NCBI GenBank assembly: GCA_002943765.1
Contig: PQWQ01000036.1
Location: forward strand, 62,001-126,000
DNA length: 64,000 nucleotides
From: Psoroptes ovis
Lineage: Eukaryota; Arthropoda; Arachnida; Sarcoptiformes; Psoroptidae
Direction of reading: 5' to 3'
Shown: in pieces, positions 1 to 12,400 of the stretch
How positions within the stretch are numbered: position 1 is the first letter of the stretch
Layout of the letters: the number at the start of each line of letters is the position of its first letter
Translations under genes and position numbers: made by a program
The notes under the pieces: model-generated
What the model was told of the DNA's origin: nothing
The model's database searches: none
Seen by the model: only the letters and a program-made list of their open reading frames with translations

Positions 1-147
1 TCAATTGGACCCTAGATTCTAGGGCCTAGAAGATTCTATTCGTCTAATCCCATCTTATCTAATATCATTCACTTATCAAAGCTTATTGTGAATATTGAAT
101 CGATCAATCAATGGTGGAATAGTGTCAATAATAACAATGATACATAC

Positions 148-434
148 CGAAATAAGTGTTCCATCCGGGCCAACAAGATGATATGTAGTGGTTGTATTAT
201 TGTTCGTATTATTATTATTCATATTTCCAATGGTACCATAACCACCGGTCATATCATTACTGTTCAATTGCAGCTGCATCGTATTGGCACCATTATTATT
301 TGCGGCGGTTGTTATCAATGTACCACCACCAGGGGTCATTGTTTGAATAGTATGATGTTGCTGTTGTAATGCACTAAGATAATCTTCTTCGGCTGCGATC
401 GCATTGTAAAATGCTGCTGGTGCAATATCGGAAC
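148..434 (-). CDS. sns: Exon 19: cytoplasmic tail, part 3 (last exon in the window)
   Basis: Acceptor TCGTAAAAG|GT, donor TCG|GTATGT, 95 codons, phase 0 out. Encodes SDIAPAAFYNAIAAEEDYLS, LQQQHHTIQTMTPGGG, several Asn runs and YHLVGPDGTLIS. The good donor at 147/146 says that at least one more exon lies left of position 1; bases 1-147 look intronic. Confidence 0.75.
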
Positions 435-3400
435 CTTTTACGAAATAGAAAAAGAGATGATAATTGTATTTTTAAACAAATTATATAAGGGTAAATAATC
501 ATTAAATAAAGGATTTCAATTTATGAAGGTAAGGTATAAGGGTGTAAATAAAGTGTGTTTGTCTCTATATATAGAAATGAAATTATATGTGAATGTGGTA
601 CAGCGGTTCCTAATAATGGCTCCTAATGAATAGCATCTCTGATGTAAGAGTATCTAGGGATCTGATGGACCAGATAGTAAAAATCTGAATGGGAAAAGAT
701 GGGCCAAAAGTTTTTGTGTTTACTTGGTTCATTGGTTATTAACAACAAATGCTTATTCTGAATTTTTGAAACAGTAAATAACCAGACCATTTGGATTTTC
801 TTTGTATTTCAATAATTGAATGATTAGCTGTATGTGTATGGGGCTGTCAGCTCTCATTCATTTTAGACCAAAGAGGAGGAAATGAGAAATAATTGTTTGG
901 GATGTTTACGTTTAAAGTTTGGTCGGGGATATATATGTGTGTTTAAATGATCATACTGCAGATGAACCAGGGAAATTGAATATAAATTCAATTTGGAAAA
1001 GTAAAAATGATGATGAGTCCCATGATTCTAATGAAATATTTAAAGCTTGAAATGATGATTATATAAATGTGGTTAGTTAATTTGAAATAAAAAGTTCAAT
1101 GAAATTCAAGTGAAATCATGAGAATAATAAATCTGCGTATGGAGAAAGTGGTGGGCGTAATCACCATCTTTAACAATCATTAATTTTATAAGAAAAAAAT
1201 AATAATGATATTAAGCTTTGTGGGTGCAAAAGGTTATACATAAAAGTTTGTTAGAGATAATAATAATAAATTTAATGGGTACCTAAAGATGAATAACGAA
1301 TGTTCGTCGATGAATAATGAACAGGTATCGATGGTGGCCTCGGTAATGTATTCACTAAGTTCGGGTGATATTGTTGATGTTGTTGAAGGTGATGGTTATT
1401 TTCATCATAATTATTATTAATATTAATATTACCATCATCATTTCCATTCATCATCATCATCATCATTGTTTTATGATGATTTGATTCATCAATCAAATAG
1501 GTGCTCATACCACCTCCACCTGCAATACCTTGAAGATTATTGTTGTTCGAAGACGACAATTGTAAATGATGATGTGGTTGTAAAATGTTCGAGCCGAAAT
1601 TCGGATCTTCCAGCGCCATGATTGCCGAATTGGTTGAAATCTCCTGTTGACCATTGTACTGAATACGATTGAAAATCGATTTGAATCAATTTGGAACAAT
1701 CAAATGAATGATCATCAAAAAAACATACCATTTCATAGTCCGTATGGCCTGAAAATCGGTCTTCACTTTTTTCACTTAGAAATTCTTCATCATTGGCCAA
1801 TGCTGGTGATCCACCACTTATCGATGTTTCATTGATCATTTGTGAGTGACCAATATGATTATTATTATTATTATTTAAATGATTATTCAAGCTGGTAATG
1901 GTCGATGTTTTTATTGCGCCATTCATCATACCATTATTAGAGTCATAAAGTTCCATTGTTGTTTTACTACTGGTCGTAGTTTTACTGTCAGTGCCACCAG
2001 AATAGCCATCACTTTCTGTTGATGGATTTAATCAACAAAAAACAAAATTAATTAATACTGAATCAAAACAAAACATTCAACTTATCACATCGAAATGACA
2101 CACTTGCATACACATAACACGAATAAATTATGAACTAAACTAGACTAATATTGTTTTGACAAATAAATACAGCGCACTCATCATCATAATAAATACTTTA
2201 GTCATTGAATGAAAATGTAAAAGTAAATGAATTAATCCATTCACAAATGACAATGTATTAGTTTGAAAATTAGTAATTAAAAGGCAAAGAGAGGAGTAGA
2301 CCCTCATCAAAAAACCCTATGTAAAAATTTCAAATTGTCACAAATGAAAATATTTCTGATCGTCTATTCATTTTTCGCTGTAATTCAATCATATAATCGA
2401 ATCAAAATTTTAGAAAAATTGTCAAATGGCACAAATTTCAGCTAAGCTATCAGATTCATGAATAGATAGCTTGATCATCATCGCATTTGACATTGCCAGA
2501 GGGATATAGGAGGCAAATGAATAAATAAATAAATAAACGAAAAGATTGACATTGTCCAGTATAATTTGACAGTTAGTCATTCAGTGATTTTTAGTCAGCA
2601 AAAAATCATTGAAATTTTCAAATTCTAAAATGTAAATGTGATCTAATATATATAATGTCACAAATCACAAATCTTGATATGTCTTCTTTTGATTCCAAAC
2701 TAATCTCACAGTATTTTTTTTCTCGCTATTACTGAATCGCTAATCAATCGTATTCGTAATGATTCACAGTATTAAATGTAATGGTCGCAGGATTAAGTAG
2801 TGATACTTTGAAATTTTTGTTTTTGTTTTTCATTGAACACATTGATAAATATAAGAGGTTGTCCGAAAAGTTCTGGCCGATTTTCATTCAGCAACTCTAT
2901 TGATTAAGCGGAATGAACTTTTCGGACAGCCTGATATAATTAAAATTCAAAGAATAATTGTACTTACCATCTTCGTAGCGTTTTCTTTTCTTCCTTGCCC
3001 GTAAATAAAATACAACGACCTTAAGAATTGAAGAAGAAGCAAATACAAGAAAATTATTAAATGAATGATTTCAAAATGGAAATAAATTGAAAATAAATGA
3101 AATGAACACGTGTGTGTGTGTGTGTGTGATTCAGACACCATTGTAAACTTGTAATCCTTTCGGTTATTTTTCATTCATTTTTTTCAATTCACTCCACTTA
3201 TTCTTTGTACCCTTTGAAATTCAATTTATTAAATTTTTTACCCAGTATCTCACACACAGGGAGCACACCTTAATTTAATGCTTTTTACTCGGTCAAATAT
3301 GCCGAAACAAACGAACAAACAAACATAAATCAGCCGAATGATTCGAATCATTTCTTCAAAGAAAAAAATGTCCTTGTACCCGGGGAAAGCTTCAAAAAAG

Positions 3401-6400
3401 ACCCGAAAAACAATAAATCTTAGATGTAAGACTTTCATATGGAACCGAATTTTTTTTTTACTTTCACAGGGCGCCAAGATCTAAAAAGTTTTTCGGGTTT
3501 ATTGCTTTTACTACAACCAAAAAAAAAAAACAATTGAAAATTGAAAACAATTTCACCCGACAAACAAACATTCAAAACAATTGATAATGGCTTAGATTCT
3601 TTTCGTATTTATATTTCAAATAAATAAATAAACGAATAAATAAAAATGACAAGGTTTAAAGTTTTAATTCGTAGTTTTCAAATTGAATTTCGTAATTTTA
3701 TCATATAAAATTTCATTCGAAATTACGAAATTCAACTTTAAAACCCTGAATTTAAACTTTAAATTCTGTGAAAAAAAATTTCAATTTCAATTCAATTTTA
3801 AATTGAATTGAAATTTATTTCATTTCATTTTTTTTCCTCTTAAATCTTCAATTTTGTCATCAAATTAATGTTCATATGTTTTTTGAAACAAATCCATTTT
3901 GATGTTTTTTCGCTCATTGTTTGCCTTCAGATACCTTCAAACATTCAATTTGCATCGAAAAACATTCGAAAAACATGTAGGGAAAGGGGTAAAAGGGGTA
4001 AAAACAACTAAACAAAAATTGTCATTTGACAAAATATTAAAATTTGAACATAAAACATATGTGAATTATCTTCTAGAAAATATGGTGTGTTAACTGTGGG
4101 CTTGGGCCTAAAATCTAAGACTTGAAGCACCGTGTGGAAGCTTTCATCGACATTCAATCAACAATTATTCAGATTTAGCCGCTTTCAAACATAAGCAGTT
4201 TGTAAATTTCAATCAATAACCTTTGAATCTAAAAATTTAATTTCAGTTATCAGACATATTTAAGAAAAATTTTCGATGAAATTTCAATCAATGCTAACCA
4301 TAAATATGTGTTATTTTGATAAATGCGTTTGTCTATTGCTGGATTTTTCATGTTACACTGTTGTTGTTGTTGTTATTCAATCACCGAAATCATGTGTGTT
4401 TGTCTGTGATTTTCATAAATATATTCATGGAAAAATAAGAAGAAAATAAACATTCCGTTCATTTGTGATAACACAAGGAAGCGGACTTGAAAAGAAAAAG
4501 ATAATATGCCGGGAAATGATAACGAATACCATTTTCAAGATGCATGGTCCTTCTATTCCTTGGAACCAAATAACAACAACAAAGAATGGTGGCAATCATA
4601 GGGCCCATAAACAGTCATGTTTGGAAAACCGTCCGAGTAACTAAGAGATAAATTATGTGTCATCATCATCATTTAGAGATGTCTTTATAAATTGAGAATA
4701 TTTTTCTATGTGCATATATTTATGGACATCATCATCAGTTTTCTTTGTATGTAGAAGTTTGATGGTCCAAACAGAATAAAGACATTTTAACAAAAACACA
4801 ATTTCGTCTTGAAATGTATTCAAAGAAAATGATAATTTGAATAAATATAAAGAAAGAAGATACTTACAAAATTGAATAATAATAATGAAAAACATATGAC
4901 ACAAATGATAACGAATAATCTTGATATATCGAAACCATAAGTTTCAGCTAAAACTTTTGATATAATCTTTTCAGTTTCAGTTATTCCACTTTCTATTTAT
5001 TTGAATATTATCGAATCATATTTACATATTGTTGTATTGTATTTCGTTGATCCATGTTGTAATGATAGATATGATGAAAGATGAAATATTTAAGAAAAAA
5101 AAAACATTATTATTATTAATATTATTAATACAAAGTGTTTCAAGTTTTAATTCGTAGTTTTAAAATTCAATTTCGTAATTTCCAAATTGATTTTCGGTAA
5201 TTTTGAATGTAATTTTAAACAGTAAAATTATGAAATTCAATTTTAAAACTATGAATTAAAACTTAAAATCCTTGTATTTCTTCGATTGCCATTGAAGAAA
5301 ATGAATTGCATACCTTTGAGAGTTGATGCTTTAACAATGTCACTACTATAATCACTATCACCTTTGATATTGGTTGCCATCACACTGAATATGTATTCAG
5401 TATTATCACGTAAACCGCCGATGATTATTGTCGTAGCGTTTGGTGGATAAACATCACGATACAAGTAGGCGGCGTTGGAATCATCATCACTTAATCCATC
5501 ACTTGATGACTCTAAGGCTCGATAACGAATGCGGAATGTTTGCCGAAGACCTCCATCGAAGCCAGGCATCCAGCGCAATGTGACCGAACCAGATGTAACA
5601 TTCACAACACGTAATGATCGTGGTGGATCTGGTTTCGATGTTACATTCAATGCAACAGACATTGCATCGAAACCATAATCATTACGGGCTATACATTCAT
5701 AAGGACCATAATCATTGCTGGCAACATTATTTATGATAAGAACACTTTGATATGTAATCAAATCTAATTTGGTCGTTTTTTCAATCATATATTTTGGCAA
5801 AGGTTTATCGGTCAACATTTTCAATGATGATGATGAACCATGATAATCTGAATGATCATATTCAATCACTGAACCTTCACGTTTCCAGGTAAAAGTAACG
5901 TTCGGTGTACCTTGTGCCCGACATATTAATCGTGCTGATGAACCAGATTCCGAAGCGGATTTCGCAATCGATGGTGATCGATCAATGATTGGTTTGTCTG
6001 AAAGTAATTCAAAGTGAAAATTAGTTTGAATAAGTTTGAAAAAGTTAAAATTGGAATGAAACATGGTTCACAGGGTCTTAGGTATCAAATAAATCGATTT
6101 TTCTCGAAAATGAATTTGACAAGAGAGTAAATAATTATAATGAATAACATAATAATTTTTATTCACTCTTTCGAATTTTTTTTTTCGCTGTCAATTTCCC
6201 AACGGACTCGATTCAATTTGATTGACACTTCATAATCAAAAAGCTTATGGTTTTTGGAAAAACTTACGAAGGACAAGTAATGTTATGGACGATTTAACTT
6301 CTTTGCCAATGCCATTATTGGCTACACATTCAAATATTGATCCTGAATCACGCAATGTTGCATTGATTATTAGCAATGAACTTTTTAGTTTGGCACCATT

Positions 6401-9400
6401 GGCAAATGTTTGCGATTCTTCGGATAATAATTCAATCTCAGTATGCATACGATTTCCATAAATAGATGATGATGATGATGGATCATCGACGACATTTTCA
6501 TCGAATGAAGAAGGCACATTATTGTGTTGAAGATGATGATGATGATTATGATAATCGACAATCGATCCATAATCAGTATCATTTTTGCGACGAATCCATT
6601 GAATTACATGTTCATTGATTGGATTGGCATCGATCAAACATTCAAGATGTGCATTATGATATTCATCGACCAACACTGTTTCACTTGTTTTCTTAATAAT
6701 GGCTGGATCTATTAAATCAAAGGAAAAATAAAAGTCAACATTTTACAAGCAAATCAATCAAAATATATTTACATTGAACATTGACACGAATAGATGATTC
6801 ACTGGTGCCAAGCTCATTGGTGGCATATATTTTATAGATACCACTATCAGATTTTTGAGCATTCGTTATGTTCAGAATCGGTCCATCAGATACAACACGA
6901 TGGCCTGTACTATCAGTAATTTCAGTATCATCATCACGTTTCCATTTATATGTAATCGCCGATGGATTAGCACGAGCAGTTTGATTAAATGTTTCTGATT
7001 GGCCTTCTATCACATCAAATTCGGTTAATGGTGGATTCAAAAATTCCGGTGGATCTATTGCAGTGTGGAGAATTAATTGAAATATATTGAAACATAATCA
7101 ATTCACTTACATTGAATATTTAAAGTGATTGCATCGTGAACACTTTGGTGTAGGACTTGATTTTTGGCTATTTATTAAATTGAATTGGGAAAAAAATGAG
7201 GAAAAGTTGTTTTCACTGCACAAATTCATTCGAAAATACCTTGACAAGTGATAACAGCGCCATCATCTTGACTGCTTACATTCAAACGAAGAATGTTTCG
7301 GGTCAGTTTACCACCGTATAATGCATCATGTTGACTTTCTTGTTCACCATTCAACATAAAACCATCACGCCACCATGATATCATTGATGGTGGATTTGAA
7401 CTACCAGTTTCACATTGAATTTCTAGCTGCGTACCGGCAATCGGTTGTTTGGGCGTTAACCGTATCGACACTTTATTTGGGGGAACTTTACGATCGAAGA
7501 AAAATTAAATTTAAAAAAAAATAATTAATTTTTTTTTATCAGAAAAACAATGGGTGTGTGCCAGTTGTACATATGAAAATAATATGATTATTTTAGAAAT
7601 GATGACAAAGTCATAGTTCAAAGTGAAAGTACATTCAAGATCAGTAGAAAAACATCGCTTTGTTTGACATTATCATTATCATCAACTTGGCAATTATTTT
7701 TTCAAAAAGAGACAAAAATAAAATGTCAAAAGGTGTGTATTCATCATTTGAACTATTAATTCGGTTCGGTGATTTATTTCTTTGAAAAATGATTGAAATA
7801 ATAAAATATGTGAACCTACAATGAACACTCAGTGTTGTGGTTGCTTTGATTGGCAGTGAGTTTGATGCTGAATTTTCTCCGGTACACTTGTAAATGGCAC
7901 CATTATCGCTTGGATCAACACGAAACACTATTTCGGTGATGAAATATAATTATGAAATAAGATAAATGATTTATTTTCTACGGATTTTATCACAATCTTA
8001 CCAAGTTCATTCGTAACAGTATTTCCATTCACCGATATCTGCGTACCTTCTTGCAATTCTTTATCATTTTTAAACCATTTAGGTGTACATAATGGATTAC
8101 CACCATTACAAGTACACGTAAGACGTTGAACAGTTTCATATTGTAATGATTTTTGTTCATCATAACCAAATATATGAATCGATTCGGGTGGATCTGTTCA
8201 TTTATATATTTAAAGATTCAAAGATTCACACGCCGAAATTTCAATACAAATTAGCAATTTTCGTCAGGGCCATTCAACCAAATAATAATATCATACAATA
8301 CAATGTGATAATGATTGAAATGAAATTCGTTGAAAAAATATAAAATTAAAGAAAATGATTTCAATTCAATGTAACAACAATAATAAGGAGAAATACTTAC
8401 ATAATACATTCAAAACTGAAGATTCGACGATTGTTTCGCTGATTTTATCTGCACACACAAATACACATTCATTCATTCATTGAACAATGGCCAATAAAAT
8501 ACATGGCAGCAGCAGCAGCCCATGGCAGTCAAATTTGCAAAGAAATAAAAGAAAGAAATTTAATGTTAGTATCAATTGAAATAACGATGGAATCGGGAGA
8601 TAAGAAAATATTCAAGAATTTAAGAATTCTTGAATTCTCTAAGACTATGAGACCAACGATAATAATAATGAAATTTTTATCGTTTGAATAGAATCTAAGG
8701 TTATTATATTATAATGGGTGCCCTGTTTTGAAATAAATAATACAAGGGAAGAAATCGGAAGAACTATTTCAAGGTATTTCACAATAATAAAATATTTCAG
8801 ATTGTCCGAAAGGTTCATTCGGCTTAATTCGATCGAAAGTTGTTCATGAAAATCGGCCATAACTTTTCGGACAACCTGATGTTGAAAAATTGTAATAAAT
8901 TCAAAACACACTTACCATTAACAGCATAACATGATAACATCTTCATATTATGATCCTAGAAAAAATAGAAGAGAAAATAAAGTAAATAAAAATGAATGAA
9001 ATCTATGTATCAATAGCACATATAATTAACATGGCAATGATAATTAAATGGTTTTTAGCTGTTGTTGTTGTAGTTGTTGCTGTAAGTGTCCGGAAATAAC
9101 AATTTCCAACGAATTTCCATAAGAAACAATTGAAATCGAGAGGATGGTGGCTGTAGCGCATAATTCAAATTATTTCAGAATCATTATGATCGTCGAATTT
9201 TGATTCTTGATAATTTCTTTAATCTTAGATCACATTCATTTCATTAAAAGAATATCTATCAATTTCCCCAATAATTCTTTCAAAATCAATTCTTAAGAAT
9301 TTGGTCTGGTTCAATGTTTATGTTATATCAAACGTTATGTGTGATAATAATCGAAAATATTAGAGATTTTGAAAATTGACATTGTTTGTATTCACACACT

Positions 9401-12400
9401 CACACACACACACATATAAATATAATCGAATGAAAAACCAATAAACAATTTGTTCGTCATCACATTCTTATGTACTTATTCTTGTTCTTAAATATTCTGT
9501 CAACTATTTGAAAATTAAAATGTTAAATACATGTCAATATGAAAATTACATGAAATTACAGCATTTTCTGATTCGAAGAAAATGATGGCGTAATTAAATG
9601 ATGATTTATAACGAGGGTAAATTTATTCATAACACATGAATACGACGGCCACACTGAACATGGCTCCATCACTGAACTCGATTTAATTTTCATTTTTGAT
9701 TCTTAAAATAAGAATATTCATGAATAAAATCAATGAACGGAATATTGAACGTATCATGCATGACAATAATAATCAATCTTCTCGATATCCGAACTGAAAT
9801 GTCATCATCAGCAAAAAATAAAAATTTGAGAAAATTTGACAGGTTACATGTGTCACATACACACACACACCCACTTGAATATCATTAATTCATATGCATT
9901 CATATCATTGGTGGCATACACACACAATGAAATCACGCCAACCAAATCAATGTTTGAGCAAACTTGCTACAAGCATGAAATATATTAGGTTGTCCGGCAA
10001 GTTTTGACCGATTTTCATGTGGCAACACTACTTTGATTAAGCCGAATAAACTTTTCGGACAACCTAATGTTATTATTGATTGTTGCTTGTTATATGAAAT
10101 ATAATAATTCTCATGATAAAATGATGCATCATTCATTCATTATTTTGCATTAACAAATTTTAGAATAGGGCCAAAAAAATTTTTGTGAATAAAGATAATG
10201 AGATATATTCACAGACAAATACACAAATAAACAATTGGATAATTTGTTATTTTGTACATCATGACAAGACATTTAATATGTGTTAGCAGCGTGCATGTGT
10301 AGATATATCACACGGTCCAACACTTTGTTTGATTTTTAATTGGCAATGTTGATAATGATGATGATTATGATGATGATGCGATCACACAGTCACTGATGCT
10401 TGGGTTCCTTGTTGTTATTGTTGCTATTCATCATCCATGCTTTATTCACACACAGATAGGAAGGAATAAACACTGACAATTTAACTTTTATTCTTGTGAT
10501 TCTCTCGTTTATTTTCTATGGCAATTAATTTTTATTTTTTATTTTTTTTTGGAAAACATTTATCTGTATATTCATATATTAGACTGTCCGAAAAGTTCAT
10601 TCCGCTTAATCAATCGAGAGTTGCCACATGAAAACCGGCCAAAACTTTTCGGACAACCTTTAATATATTCTGCATCTTTTTTTCTATAAATAACCATAAA
10701 CTAATTCCCAAAAGTGGTCAATTTTTGAATATATTGGGACCCAATTGGGCCCAGTAAACAATAAGGTCTTGAATAAAATTTAAAATCATCGACGTTTTCT
10801 ATCGTTTAATGTTTTTGGCTAAATCTAATTGAATTATAAATAAATAAATGGAGAAAAATATTCAAATATATAAGGCCATAACCCTTAAAGATCAATCACA
10901 ATTGATGATCAGCGAAAATAATTTTTAAAAAAGAAAATTCTCAAATTTTCAATTATTCGAAATGGAAAATGTGAATTTATTTAAATTATTATTATCATCA
11001 TTGCTTGTCATTTATCTTAATGGTTCTCTTAACTCTCTCTCCGCAGCTATCTTTTATCGTCTATCATTCTATCTGTCTTTGATAGTCCATCATTATATTT
11101 GTTTCCAAAAATCACAAAATGACATTCAATTTGAGTCCATTTTGATAATTTAAAAAAAAGAAGAAACAAAAACAGCCATTCAATGAACCTTGATTGATTG
11201 TGAAAGATTAATTTTCGAAGCAATCGAGACACTTTGGCAAGCAAAGCAATGATTGCATTGAAATTGATTTTGAAAATATTGAAATTTGAAACTGAAATTT
11301 CGCTGATAAACGCTGCAAAACTCAACAGTATTGATTGTTATCATGTAAATCATTGCATACCTGATTCGTAATTGTAATCGTAATGTTTGCAGTTGTGATG
11401 AACCCACCACCTTTTGCCGGTTCAATCGTACTATTGTGAATGATTGGACGGCCATCGACTACCCAACTTATCTGTGCAGCCGGATTCGATGGTTCAGTAC
11501 GACAGCTGACCGATACAACATCACCAGCTTTTACATCTTTAACCGATGTTATCGATAATTTCGATGGTCCAAAATAAACTTGTAGCCTGACTTCTTTGCT
11601 GACCGATCGCTCCATGATCGGTGATGATGATACACATCGATAAATGGCATCGTTATCACGAGCTTGCACAACAAATTCCATGACATTCATTGAATATTTT
11701 TCGGCCACAGTCGTATATGAGAAATCAACTTGTTCATCATTTCGAAACCAAACTAATTGAGCCAATGGATTGCCGCCACGGGCACGACAATCCAATTTTA
11801 ATGTATCACCAACTTTAAGGTTCTGGCCTTCAACATAACCAGTGATTTCTGGTTCGGCTGGTGGATACAATACAGACAATGATATTGTACGACGCATTGG
11901 ACGGCTATTTGATAAGGCTGCATGGACGGCTTCACATGTGTAAGGAACACCGTTATCTTCGGCATTTCCAGACACTGTTATCTTTGATTTACTTCTATAA
12001 ACTACTGATTCAGATTCTTGAATACTATTCGAATCGACCAAAGTGGTCGTAACGGTTGTTGTTTCGGGAGTGGGGCCCATTTCTATCAAACAATAATTAT
12101 TGGAAATAAAAATTGATAAAATGAGAAAATTTCGCTCGAAACAAACCTGGACGAAGCTCGATATTTTTACGTAACCAACGTATTTGTGCAGCTGGTTTAC
12201 CGCCAGTCACCAGACATTCAATCGTAACACTACCACCTTCACGTATTTCGACAGTTGCTGAATTATTTTTGGTGATACTTTTACCATTAATTGGTGTAAT
12301 TATATCAATCGAAGTCGGTGGTACTGTTTCAACGAGACATACAGAAAAATAATTATGAATTATAATAACAAATTTAAGAAAATAATTGATAAATTATCGA

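Larger units (their letters stand above)
3020..4867 (-). other. Intron 15 (1848 bp)
   Basis: Interrupts the transmembrane helix. Contains a GT repeat (3111-3128), an M2 copy (3650-3768) and an AT-rich palindrome (3785-3813). The rest is AT-rich with no recognisable gene. Confidence 0.65.
8956..11360 (-). other. Intron 5 (2405 bp)
   Basis: Contains M1-A copies at 9985-10067 and 10579-10663, CA repeats near 9392 and 9857, and otherwise AT-rich sequence with no coding signal. It splits Ig4 between its two cysteines. Confidence 0.7.

Noticed and set aside
4653..4904. 83-codon frame starting at 4904 as its own protein
   Set aside because: It overlaps exon 15 and its true donor at 4867; the frame beyond the donor is intron.
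11180..11455. 91-codon minus-strand frame
   Set aside because: Out-of-frame shadow across the end of exon 5 and intron 5.
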